A DNA stretch of 64,000 nucleotides, from the NCBI GenBank assembly GCA_013398955.1, contig VWPU01004879.1, forward strand, positions 62,001 to 126,000. Reading direction: 5' to 3'. Numbering within the stretch: the stretch's first letter is position 1; each line of letters begins with the position of its first letter. A program made the translations under genes and the position numbers. The notes under the pieces were generated by a model. It saw nothing but the letters and a program-made list of their open reading frames with translations. It made no database searches and was not told the DNA's origin. This document shows positions 1 through 10,990 of the stretch, piece by piece. This stretch comes from Callaeas wilsoni (Eukaryota > Chordata > Aves > Passeriformes > Callaeidae).

Positions 1-2694
1 TAGTACTGCTTCCCTATTTAAGAATTTATTGTTTTTCTTGTGAACTGTTTAACAGTACTACTAAGGGATGTCAGCCTCAGTACTCTTAACTAGAAGAGAT
101 TTTTGTTAAGGATGCAATTTTCTCTTAGAATGATCTGCAGGCAGTGGATTAGTAATGAAATGACCTGTAAGATGTGTGCTTTGTAATCAACACATGAATA
201 AAAAGCCCCACTGCTTACTGCAAAACAACATCTTGATATCAAAGATGCTCTAAAATTAGAGTGATTACACACTTATTTTTCTAAACAGAAAGATAAATAA
301 TGGCTTTAATCAAGAATAACCTTCAAAAACAAATCAGGAAGGACACAGGAGATTTAGCCACAGGGTTACATAGCCACAATAACAAACAACTTCTCCGTAG
401 CTTGTTATAAAAGGATTTTTTGGTCATTTTATTTAATGAATCATAATTTTATGTGCAAAGGTCATCAGAGACTTTTCGACTCCTAGGGTACTTTATTCTT
501 ATATAAAAACAATATTAAAAAAATGTGCTTATTTTCAAGTAAAGTTTTGCTTTTTTCTCAAAATTGTAACTTCTGACTTACAGAAAATTTATAACAAGAG
601 ATGTGCCACCAGACCAAAAGCCTAGATCAGACTCACTCAGTATGATTTGTTTGGGAAACATACTAGCATATCCCATTGTATATCTGAAGAGTAAAGGGAG
701 GAGACTAGAATATGACTTCACTATTTACTTGTACTCATTCTTTCAGAAGACCAGATGAAATCTGAGCCTGTTATCAAAAGCTTCTGAATGAAAGTGACCC
801 CTGAATTTTGTGAGGCTGGACATACCTCACGTTATAGACCTTCATTTATGTGTTCCCCATCCTATGCATTCTACTGGCAGTGCAAAATTATTCTAACTAT
901 ATACAAAAAAGCATAAAGTCCACTGTAGAAAAGCCTTTGCAGGCTGCCAGATGCTGAGGTGTGTCCACATAGTCCTGCACTGTATGGTGCAGAAATATAA
1001 GGTAGGATTCATCTTGGAATGTATTAATACCCCAATGCAATTTTTCTAATTCTATTACAAGAATGAAGAGTCCTAGTTTTTGCTGCCTCCAAGGAAAGTA
1101 TTATCATTCCCCCATTTGTTATTTTAGGAAAGCCTGATGATATTGAATCCATATGAAGAGCTGGGAGTGACTTAGAAATATAAAAAGGTTAAAGGAAAAT
1201 ATTCGACATATCAGTTTCACTCCTTCAGACATAGCAATGTAATTAATTGGTTATGTAAAACAAAAAACTAGAAGAACATGCTGTCTCATTAGCATAACAC
1301 AAAATTATGCCCATATGTAAAAAAATATTTTATTTCTTTTGCAAAAGTGATGAATTCCTTTTTTGTATATTTAAAGACAGAGTTGCAAATTCATAAATAT
1401 GAAGATTACTGAAAGGCAGCCAAAAGTAGCTGCATTTTCAGCAATAAAAAGTACCTTACAAAAAGCATTACTTTTAAATTTTGGTACTTCAATATGCAGT
1501 TGGTGGTGCCTGTGTTTTACTCAGTAAGGTAGATCTGTATACTGGAAAACCTGAAGAGAATTAAATTAGCATGAATTCAAATTTTCTTGAACTAAAAAGT
1601 TACATGATAAAGAGTTTTAAGGATATGTGTTATACACTGTCATAAGGATTTTAAGCTTACTGAGTAATGTGTGACTCTGTCCCCAGCTCCATAATTAAAA
1701 AAGTTATTCCAGCTCTTTTCAGCACAAGGCTTTTTAGAGTCTTGAGCTTAGTGACTTTTACAAGCACAGGAAGGGAATTGATCATGTAATCTTCAGAACA
1801 ACTGTGCTGTCATTTTTTTCTTCTCTGTGCAATTCTTTTCTCTGTGTGCTGAATCTCATGGAAGAGAAAGAGGTACATTCTGTAATCTCAGTAGAAATAA
1901 TTGGGTTAAACACCTCTTCTTTTTTTTTTAGTAACTCTCAGCATTTTTGAAATGTTATGCTTTGAAGAACCATGGGACTACTGAGTGTAAACTTGCAAGT
2001 GTTTCCAATTAGCATTTCAGTGCTGCAGACTTTCAAGCACTATACAATTTTTTTTTAAAAATCCCATCTATTCAACTCAATGTTCATGATGGAGAATTAA
2101 TAATTGCATGGAGGCTAGTGAACACTATACCTTAGAATACACAGGCTGGGAGTAATTGTGACATACACAAATACTTGCCAGAGTCAGAAGAAATGGTCTT
2201 TTATTTTTTTATTTTAAAGATTGTGATGATACTATCAGTAATTTACATAGATATGCAATTTGTATTTTTCTATTGTAAACTGAATATCTTCAGAAATCAT
2301 ACCAAATTTCACTGCATTCAGTAGAGACTCCTACTCTCTTTAGCTGGACAAACAAAATATCTGTATTGCATATGTTACAGATTTTTATTCACCTAACAGT
2401 GTTATGTCAAGTCCTGAATGTTATAGATTGATCACTGTTTTATCATTCAGAAATTATTTTTGTCAGAAAATACTGAAAAAAATAAAGGAAAATAAAGGAA
2501 AAGATGCCTTGGGAATGTATGAGAATATTTTTTAATAATGAAAGTAGCTCATCGATATTAATTAATTTAGATTTAAATCTTTCTAGATCTAACAAAATGT
2601 TTAACATTACCCACTTTCTTTTCCTTTGACACTTTTTATGCTTTCCATTTCTTTGAGCTTGCTATATAGGCAAGCTGGTTAAAGAATTCTGAAA

Positions 2695-2751
2695 AGCAAA
2701 ATAAAATAAAATAAATATTTAAAAAGAGAAAAAAAGAGAAAAAAAAAAAGA
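2695..2751. repeat. A/G-rich low-complexity tract
   Basis: The tract starts with several AAAAT units, passes through ATATTTAAAAAG, and becomes an almost pure purine run of AGA and AAAA units. It looks like simple-sequence DNA. No adjacent LINE or SINE body was recognised that would make it a retrotransposon tail. Confidence 0.7.
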
Positions 2752-5700
2752 AGAACCTTGAGAGTTAGGCTTTTGTTTGATTTTATTCTTTTTTTTCCTA
2801 CTCATTCTTCTCACATATCAGTTTTAAATAATATTAAAACCTCTGGCTCCATAATTTTCTAATAATTTGAAAGACAGTTAATTAGTAGGTACTGAGCAAA
2901 TGTAAAGCTCTCCAGACTCCTCAATCAGATCTTGTGTATCATACTATCCATAAACTAAAGTGGCTCAGTGGACACCCTTTACAAGATTTTGTCGGACTAT
3001 CAGACACCTAATTGAAAGAGCTTCCAGTATTTGCTGAGAATATTCTTCTGCAAGAGACATACATAGCCCGGAAAGATGAGAGTGCTGAAGCCTAGCTTCT
3101 GGACAATATCCCACCACTTTGCCATGAAATTTTATTTCTTTGAAAAATCTTGATGTTTGTGGGCTGGTTTTCTCTTTCCTTTTAGCTTTTCTTTCATCTT
3201 AGGAGACATTTGATTTGATTTCATCTTTTTTTTATCTGCAGAACTACAGTGCTGATGTAAGTAGTAATGCCTTCTCAGGTGAGGTGTTGCAGCTACTGAG
3301 GCTGACAGTATACAAAAGAGGATTTTGATAGTATTACAAAATGTTAAAGATACAGTTCTTAAGATGAATAGGAAAGAAAATTACATAACCATCACTTTCT
3401 CTTTTAAGTCTCCTAAGCTGAAGCAGCTGGGCTGCAGTGTTCATGTTTTGCTTCAATGTCCTTATTTCATTTCCTCAAATGAAGCAATATTTCCAGAGAC
3501 TTCAAGTCCTACAGCAAATTTCACTGAACTGAACTCTACAGTTCTCCGAGGTCTTGGGACTGCAGAATTCTGCTCACTGGTTCTGGAAGCTGATGTTGAT
3601 GACAGCTGATCTTAAGTCACAAAACTAGTGGATAGCATAGGTGTCAAAACATAAATTAGATTTCTTTGTTAAAATGAGAATAGAAATCTGATATCAAAAG
3701 TAACAAGTTAAGACCTTGCAGATAATAATTTCTGTTACTAAACAGAGAAATTGTTGATATTGTTGAAAGAGATTGATAAGTTTCTCTTGCTGCATTTGAA
3801 GGACTCATGTATTCTAGAAAAAGAATTTGAGGATATCAGGCCCTTGGCATCAATTATTTTGCTCTTCTCTCTTCCAACTGTACTATGTGCTAATGTAATC
3901 ATATCATTAAGTAGGCAAGGATTCTTCAGTTTTGGAAAAAAAACCTGAGTGGGGTGAGCAAAAATTTTACAAAATTTTATAGCAGAGAGAAGAATTTAAA
4001 GAATTTACTTGGAAGCCTTAACATCAGATAACTGTTGGCTCCACCATTGCTATTGCTATCAATTAAAAAGCAAAAATTACCTTAATGCTTTTCTAAACAT
4101 CTTTTTCATAAAGAGAAATATGTAGATTTTTTTTTTCTTATATGGAAAAAAACAGAAGGGAAAGACAGTAATCAAGAGAGAAAATTTTATCATGACCATG
4201 ATTATTCTTTTCATTTTCCTTTTGTATGATTTGTGCTGGTTTACACTGCTGGGTTTCATATTCACCATGGCTATAAAGAATTGTCTATCTGTAAGGTGTA
4301 AGCCCATTTACTCCAGCAAAGTCAGTCATCTGACCAAAACTGTGTTTGTGAGATTGTGCTTCATTAGAAATTCCCTAAACTCCTCTACAAATCATGTATG
4401 ACCCACATTCCTTCGTGCCTCCCCTTGCCAGAACTGAGATTATAGAAACTACTGAAGCAACACTACAGCACTACCAGAGGGTTAGCAAGATTCAGCTCAT
4501 TTACAGTGCATGTGGAATACCACTGATTTTTTTTTCTTTTCTATTTCGTTTGTTACTTTTAACACATTTCTTTAGAAGCATGCTTACTTAAACTAATAAC
4601 TGTGATTTGAGCCTTCATTTAGTCTAAAACCTTTATATTCATAAAAGCTTTTCTGCTGGCAAGCTTTCATAAAGGTTTAGTGCAGCACTTGTGTTCTACA
4701 ACAAATCTGCACATAACAAAAGGGAATTTCACTCTTCACCCCAAGCAAACTTGTTATTTTTTTTCTCAGAAATGCTTGTGGTGACAATGCCACACCGCTG
4801 TGTGGCAGGTGTTCTACGATGCTGGATAATAAAATTCCTATGGGAAACTGCATATTCTCTTAATGTCGATACCTTCCTGCCAGCTTAAGCTTTTGAATGA
4901 TAAATGATGCAATTAAAGCTTTTGAGACATGCATAAAATATCTTGCCTGATTCCTGTTAACCCTAAATAATTCTTGGGACATTATGGAATAAATCTGAAT
5001 TTTCATCTCAGTAAGAATTTTTCTTTGTTTTCAAGCCTGACATTCTTCATAGCTTCAATAAAAGGAAGAAACCAGCTAAACCTTCTCAAGAAAGCTACAA
5101 CTTCCAAGAATGCATTAAGTATTAGCCAGAAGTAGTAAGATAATGAAAATTCCAGATGACATATTCTCTAATTTCTCTCCTGAATTACTGGCTTAATGTT
5201 GGTTTTATATTTGAACCAAACCAAATTCTACTTACCCATTTAGTTAGGGACTGAATGTATCCAACTGGGGTTTTTTTATATCATAATTAACCTTAAGGAG
5301 ATCTCATTTTGCCTGTTGATCTCCTTCTTATTTTGAAGTTATACAAATTACGTATAAAATTGGAAACTGTGCCAGTGGATGACTGAAAAAAACCTGGTAA
5401 AAATGATTTTAAGAGCATAATTTTATTCAACTGCATGGGAAAAATGGGACATTTAGCAAATGGCTTTTCATCTCTGGGTCATATCATTTGGAGCTATACT
5501 TTTTATGTGAATTGAAGATTTCACTGAACTTAGCAAGAGTTTCAGCTAAGAACATTTGAAGATTTTTAAGCTTATGGGAAAAGAGGAGAAAGCAGCCACC
5601 GCACTCCAGAGGAAAAGGAAGGCAAGTATAAAAGAGGAAAACCAACACAACTGATTCCTTTATTGGCTAAGTGATCAAGTACTGACTGTATTGAAGTCTG

Positions 5701-6076
5701 AAGGCACTTGGATCTCTGGTGAGAGAGCCACGGGGGAGGAATGTTTTCTACATTTGCAGTGTTAGCTTGTGTCATGCCTCGTTTCTGGAATACCAGCTGT
5801 GGAGCTGTCACCTGGCAGCTTCCATGAATGGAATCATTATAATAGGTGTTAACCTCATGTTTCAATATCTCCCTTTGTTAAAGCTTACGCTATTGCAAAG
5901 AAGATCAGGATAGCATTTTAATACCATTTTTCATTATAAAAACAAACAAACTAATGAATGAAGAACTCATCAGGCCAAACTGATATAGAGTCAGATCAGA
6001 AGGAAGGAATCAAATCTCTCAGTCAACCAGAAATCTTGTCATAAAAAAAGATGAGCACTTTCATGCTGATTATGTG

Positions 6077-6090
6077 GTTGCCATGGCAAT
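6077..6090. promoter_or_regulatory. RFX X-box-like palindrome GTTGCCATGGCAAT
   Basis: The 14 bases match the symmetrical X-box GTTGCCATGGCAAC, the high-affinity site of RFX winged-helix factors, at 13 of 14 positions. The two half sites abut without a spacer, as in strong RFX sites. The surrounding 120 bp reads as complex unique sequence. No promoter or gene is visible nearby, so it would be a distal element if it works at all. Functional occupancy is inference; the motif itself is plainly present. Confidence 0.5.
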
Positions 6091-6845
6091 TAACCCAGAA
6101 TATTTTGTGGACCCAATTTCCATTGCCAACAGTGGCACCATTTCTACTGGCAAATTAGGGGATTGCATTGGGTCACATTAATTCTCCTAGGGAAAGTTAC
6201 TTAAAAAAATTTGTAGCTTTAGAAAAATTCAGAATATGTTACAGATAAACATTTCTGTTCTCAAATGTAAAATAATTTTATTTTGTGTCTCTGTGTATTT
6301 GTGTATGCACGTATGTACACAAGTATACTTCTACGTACACTTTTTAGAAATTTACTCCTTATACTGTTTGTTATCATGTTTTCCAACATAATAAAGCAAA
6401 ACAAGAACACAATATTCTTTCTTATATCAAATCTCAGAACTGACTTTAAAGGACCACGCAGAAATAGAAGTAAAGGTGGCTGCATTTGCTATACTGTTTC
6501 TTCAGATCAACTGTGACTTTGCATTTGTTTTTCCCTTTATAATTAGCTGATAAAATCCAGGTACATAGTTACCTCTCTTCTTAAAACCTGGAAACTAGTC
6601 CTTTTTTACCCCATAAAAGTTAGAAGGTAGAAATAGAAATATAACATCAAGTAATTTTTACTTAACTAAGTGTCTGGTGAATATTCCATAAACAGAAAGT
6701 CAGTTATTTAAGTTTGGCAAGAAATGGATTTGACAGTCTATTTAAGTAGTATCAAGTTTTATTATTGTATAGCATAGTAGTCTATAATGTTCTACCAGTA
6801 GGAGAATATAAATTATAATATCATTTATCAATTGATATATTTTAG

Positions 6846-6925
6846 AATGAATCACAGAACTGTAGAACCGTTTGGTTTGAAAGGAACCTTACAGATCTTG
6901 TTCCATTCCCCTTGCCTTTGCAAGA
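6846..6925 (-). mobile_element. CR1: CR1 LINE, short 3'-end fragment
   Basis: The plus strand reads like the reverse complement of an avian CR1 3' end: an AATCACAGAA start, then a region equivalent to 'GGTTGGAAGGGACCTT...AGATC', then a decayed 'GTCCAACCCCC' equivalent. Only the terminal part of the 3' UTR is left, so this is a severely 5'-truncated and diverged insertion with no coding capacity. Confidence 0.7.
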
Positions 6926-7949
6926 TACATTATCTGGCCTTATCTAGAAAAATTCTGATGAAAGAAGGATAAGCTTACAAAAAGAGTAAAGATTTAAGCC
7001 TAGTTTAATGCTAATTCATCCTTTTGAGGATAGATAGTATTATAGGTGTAATTGTCAAATTAAATTGTAGTTGCAAATTACGTTGTTATTACTGCTATCT
7101 GTTTATATTCCTGTTACTTATAAAGCATGTTATGATGCTATTCAGTTGAGATGTTGCTTTATTGAAGGCCTTCTCATGATACAGAAGAGGAAGAATGTTT
7201 ATTAAAAAGGCAATAAATCTTTTCTTAATAACAGATAACACTGGCCCTGACTTTCTTGCAGTACAGAGGTCACCTCTTTCATTGACTGTGATTGTCTTTT
7301 ATTCATGTAGAGATTAAAACCACAAGAACATATGAAAAAGCAATATAAGAAATACTAAGAAGTAAATGTGAGTGTATTTTCCTTTCTTTAATTCCTAAAG
7401 AATTTGAACAATAACCTCATGTACAAGGACTTCTATTAGGTTTACATTTGCAATCCAAGTGTGAACATAAGCACAAGAACTTTTGCTCAGTCAAGATCTA
7501 AACTACAGTGTTCTACTTACCCACTGCTTTTTAAAATGTCACCCACCCTTAAGTTACTTCAGTTTTTCATAGGTGAAGTGTGGACAGTACATACTCATTT
7601 GGTAAGAGGTCTCCAGGAGACAGTTACCAATTGTTGTTACGCTTTTTGATCTCTTCCATGAGAAGGTGCAATATAAAAGATCATGACCTGTACTGTTTCT
7701 TCTATTCATAATGAAAACTATAATTTATAAGGTGCTGTCAAGCAAGTCTAAGTGTGAATGTTCCATTTTTAATTCTCATTTTGTGACAGATATAATTATG
7801 TTAACTTAGAAGTGGGGTTTCTCCAAAGAAGAAAAACCCCCCAACTATGCAGAATACCTTTTGTTCAAAGAGACAAGTCTGTAGGTGGAGACATTAGACC
7901 AGATTTCAATTTAAAGCATTTGTTCTCATGTATAAGATACAGTGTTTTG
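6926..7949. other. AT-rich non-coding sequence
   Basis: No recognisable gene or transposon. The open frame at 7461-7649 is short, resembles no family I know, and is expected by chance in DNA of this composition. Confidence 0.6.
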
Positions 7950-8027
7950 ACAGGTGATCATCCTGCCCTGCTCTGTACTAGTGCAGCTTCACCTTGAGCA
8001 CTGTGTACACTCTTGGGCACCCCAATG
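7950..8027 (+). mobile_element. CR1: CR1 LINE, left part of a copy split by an LTR
   Basis: The segment matches the late ORF2 region of avian CR1, equivalent to '...[22 protein letters not shown]'. The visible DNA is a decayed TGCCCTGCTCTGTACTAGTG followed by a decayed GAGCACTGTGTACACTCTTGGGCACCCCAA. The homology stops at the TGTAGTGGG end of the LTR and resumes at about 9083 with the next CR1 codons. The two pieces are therefore one element. Confidence 0.75.
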
Positions 8028-9082
8028 TGTAGTGGGTTGACCTTAGCTGGATGACTCTCTTTCACTCTGCAGATGGGTGGAGGAGAGAAAATATAACAAA
8101 GGGTTCATGAGCAGAGATCAGGCCAGAGAAAGATCACTCACCAAATACCATAATGGGCAAAAAGGACTCAAATTAGAGATATTGGTTTATTACTAGCAAA
8201 ATCAGAACAGGATAAGGAGAAGTAAAATAAGACCTTAAAAACAATTTTACCTCCACTCCTCCCTCCTTTCCAGCTCTACCTCCTCCTCCTGCAGCACAGG
8301 GAGACAGGGAATGGGAGTTATGGTCAGTTCATTACACGTTTCTTGCACTGCTCAGGGAGAGGAGTCCTTCCCCTGCTCCAGCATGGTGGCCCTTCCACAA
8401 GAGACAATTCTCCATTAACTTCTCCAGCATGAGTCCATCCCACAGGCAACAAGTTTCCAGGAACTGCTGCAACATGGGTCACTCTTCCACAGGGTGGAGT
8501 CCATCAGGCACAGCCTGCTCCAGTTTGGGTGCCCCATGAAGTCACAGGTACTACCAGGAGACTTGCTCTGGTGTGGGCTCCTCTCTCCATGGGTCTGTAG
8601 GTCCTTGCCAGGAGCCTGTTCCAGCACAGGTTTTCCACAGGGTCACAGCCTCCTCTCAGGCATCCACCTGCTTCCATGTGGTTCTCCTCCACAGGCTGCA
8701 GGTGAACCTCTGCACTCTCATTGCCCTCCAAGGCTGCACGGTCACAGCTGCCTCACCATGGTCTTCACCACGGGCTGCAAGGGAATCTCAGCTCCAGTGC
8801 CTGGAGCACCTCCCTTCTTCCTGGACCATCGTGTCTGCAAGGTTGTTCCTCTCACACATTCTCACTCTGTTCTTCTCTGACCATGATTACATCTTCACAA
8901 TAACTTTATATTTTTCCTTCTTCTTAAATAAGTTATCGCAGAGTTGTTACCACCATTTCTAATTGACCCAGCCTTGGCCAGCATTGGCTCTGCTGGACAT
9001 GGGGGAAGCTTCTGCCAACTTCTCACTGAAGTCACCCCTGTAGTCCCCTGCTACTAAAACCTGGCCATGGAAACGCAATATA
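8028..9082 (-). mobile_element. Solo LTR of an avian endogenous retrovirus, antisense, inserted in a CR1
   Basis: The element starts with TGTAGTGGG on the plus strand and ends with CGCAATATA, where an intact copy would end in ACA. It contains the internal pattern of imperfect repeats of about 40-50 bp ('CTGCTCCAGCRYGGG...CCACAGG') that I associate with a common avian retroviral LTR. A second copy of the family lies at 24758-25258 in the other orientation and aligns with it, which confirms the ends. The sense strand is inferred to be minus. That strand has an AATAAA signal (plus positions 8186-8191) about 160 bp before its 3' end, and a TATTTAA-like box in the upstream half. No gag, pol or env sequence adjoins it, so it is a solo LTR. 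No matching target duplication is clear, although the flanking CR1 shows where it landed. Open frames inside it (8415-8962) come from its GC-rich repeats and are not genes. The family assignment is from memory. Confidence 0.8.
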
Positions 9083-9541
9083 TTAAAAAAGACATTAAGC
9101 TATGAGACAGCATCCAAAGGAGATCAGCAAAGATGGTGAAGGGCCTTGAGGGGAAGCCATATGAGGAGTGGCTGAGGTCACTTGTCTCGTTCAGCCCTGA
9201 GAAGAGGAGGCTGGGGGTACACCTCATTGCAGTCTTCAACATTCTCACAAAGGAAGGTAGAGGGGTAATTACTGATCTCTTCACTTTCAGGATCTGAGGA
9301 AACAGCTTGAATCTAGTCAGGGGAGGTTTAGGTTGGATCTCCGGAAAAGGTCTGTCACCAAGAGGGTGGTTGAGCACTGGGACAGGCTTCCCAGGAAAGT
9401 GGTCACAGCACCAAGCCTCAGAGAGTTCAAGAAGCATTTGAACAATACTTTCATGCACATGGTGTAACTCTTGGGGTATCCTGTGCAGGGTCAGGACTTG
9501 GACTTGATGATTCTAATGGGCCCCTTCCAACTCAGGATAGT
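9083..9541 (+). mobile_element. CR1: CR1 LINE, right part of the split copy, with 3' UTR
   Basis: The homology resumes at the CR1 ORF2 region 'KKDIKLLESVQRR...MVKGLEGKPYEEWLRSL' and runs through 'FSLEKRRLGVHLIAVFN...RKRSVTKRVVEHWDRLPRKVVTAPSL...FKKHLNN' to a stop. It ends in the usual 3' tail with GATGATTCTAATGGGCCCCTTCCAACTCAGG. Frames are interrupted by stops and frameshifts. The wording of the tail shows it belongs to the same CR1 subfamily as the copy at 18177-20710. Together with 7950-8027 it forms a 5'-truncated element of about 540 bp. Confidence 0.85.
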
Positions 9542-10654
9542 GGAAGGAGTCTATAATTTTTAAGATCAGAACTAAGGATTCCTCTTTGGCAAGAAGATTT
9601 TCATGGCAAAGACAAGGGGAGCAAGACTTTTACAAAATTCATTTGTTGCTACCAGAGTATTAGAGGATATGATGGTTATAGTCACTGAGCAGATGCACCG
9701 CATGCAATTTATCTTGATCTAAGGGCAGAGTCATAGACTGTATATTGTATGTTAGTGGATAACAGCAGCCTGCAAAACATTTCACCTCTTACCTGTCTTA
9801 TGCATCTCTTTAGGATTTAATGGTTTGAGGTCTGATTTGCTGGTAATTACTACATTTTATTTTGTTAGCTCTTTAGTAATGGCAGCTGTTTTCTGTGTCC
9901 TCTTCCCTATAAGTAAATGCTGCTGGATTCTAAGTGAGAACTTCTGGAAAGATAGAAAAAATCAGCAATTTGTCAAAGAAAATAGGGCAGGTTTTGACTA
10001 GAAAGATGTAGAGCTTTAAGATGTGTGTTTCGGTGGAAATATCCTTAGAAAGAGCATACTTGAAAATCAGACAACCTGGAATTTGAATTGGTTTGTACTA
10101 AGTCATCCATAAATGACTTAGTACATAAATGACTTTTCTTCAAAGGGCTTTAGATAATATAGCTGTTTTACACATTAATCCACTACCATAAACTTTGTCC
10201 TGTATAAATTAGATATTCTTGAAATAAATTTTAATCTCATTTACAAATATAAGTAGGAGATATAATGAGCCATTAAGAACAGCAAAAGCAAATTTTATCT
10301 GTCTGTGAGAATACTATAGATGTATTCCATTGAAGATACAATTAATTCAATATTTTATATAAAACACTGACCAGAAGTCAATTTACAACATATGATATAA
10401 AGATCTCATGCAATGATGAATCCATGAAACATCTTAAGTATATCAAGTTGCTGAGGTTTGAAACTTCCTCTAGCTAAAAAGCAATACAAAAAAAGTGCTT
10501 TAGAAGGGCAATTCTCAGATTAGTAATACATTTTAAATTTTAGCAGGTGATTTTTATTTCATATTTTTGACTAACTGAAATAGTAGCTTTGTGTGTGTGT
10601 GTGTATTCAATGCAAACAAATATCAGGTGTAAGGACAGTTAATAGATACATTAG
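9542..10654. other. AT-rich non-coding sequence with a perfect hairpin
   Basis: No gene or transposon is recognised. A perfect inverted repeat at 10094-10125 and a short TG repeat at about 10591-10604 are the only structured elements. Confidence 0.6.
10094..10125. repeat. Perfect inverted repeat, 13-bp stem, 6-nt loop
   Basis: The arm TGTACTAAGTCAT is followed by CCATAA and then by its exact reverse complement ATGACTTAGTACA. As RNA or single-stranded DNA it would fold to a stable 13-bp hairpin. It is shorter than a typical pre-miRNA and lies in otherwise featureless AT-rich DNA. It may have arisen by a templated replication error, since part of the right arm (ATAAATGACTT) recurs immediately downstream. 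Confidence 0.9.
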
Positions 10655-10990
10655 AATGAGTGACCCAGCAATGTGTGCTTGCAGCCCAGAAAGCCCACAA
10701 CATCCTGGACTGCGTTTAAAGAAGCATGGTCGAGGGAGGTTTAGGGAGGTAAATCTCCCCCTCTGCTAGGGAGAAATTCTTTACTGTGAGGGTGGTGAGA
10801 CACTAGATCAGGTTGCTCAGAGAATATGTGGTTGTCCCTTCCCTGGATGTGTTCAAGGCCAGCTTGGATGGAGCTTGGAGCAACTTCATATAGTGGAAGG
10901 TGACCCTGCCCATGGCAGGGTGGTTGAAACTAGATCTCCAAGGTTGCTTCCAAGCCAAACAAAAATTCTGTGATTGTGTGATTGTATAAA
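10655..10990 (+). mobile_element. CR1: CR1 LINE, 5'-truncated and internally deleted
   Basis: The copy opens with the ORF2 stretch 'SQQCVLAAQKAHNILDCV' and 'RSREV', then jumps past roughly 350-400 bp of the usual sequence to 'EKFFTVRVVRH'. It continues to the 3' UTR and ends with ATTCTGTGATTGTGTGATTGT octamer repeats. The junction lies near 10735-10765, where GAGGTTTAGGGAGGT suggests a short duplication. No coding potential remains. Confidence 0.85.

Larger units (their letters stand above)
1..6845. other. AT-rich non-coding sequence, no gene recognised
   Basis: This stretch is AT-rich and CpG-poor. Open frames are short (the longest are under 100 codons) and none resembles a protein family I know. 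I see no transposon of recognisable family. It contains a purine-rich tract near 2695-2751, scattered short A and T runs, and the RFX-type palindrome listed separately. A TATAAAAG at 5627-5634 followed by a possible splice donor near 5718 is treated as a weak finding only. Intergenic or intronic DNA is the simplest reading. Confidence 0.7.

Noticed and set aside
8415..8962. Cluster of five overlapping frames of 60-129 codons
   Set aside because: All lie inside the LTR and come from its GC-rich imperfect repeats. Mirror frames occur in the other copy at 24905-25254.
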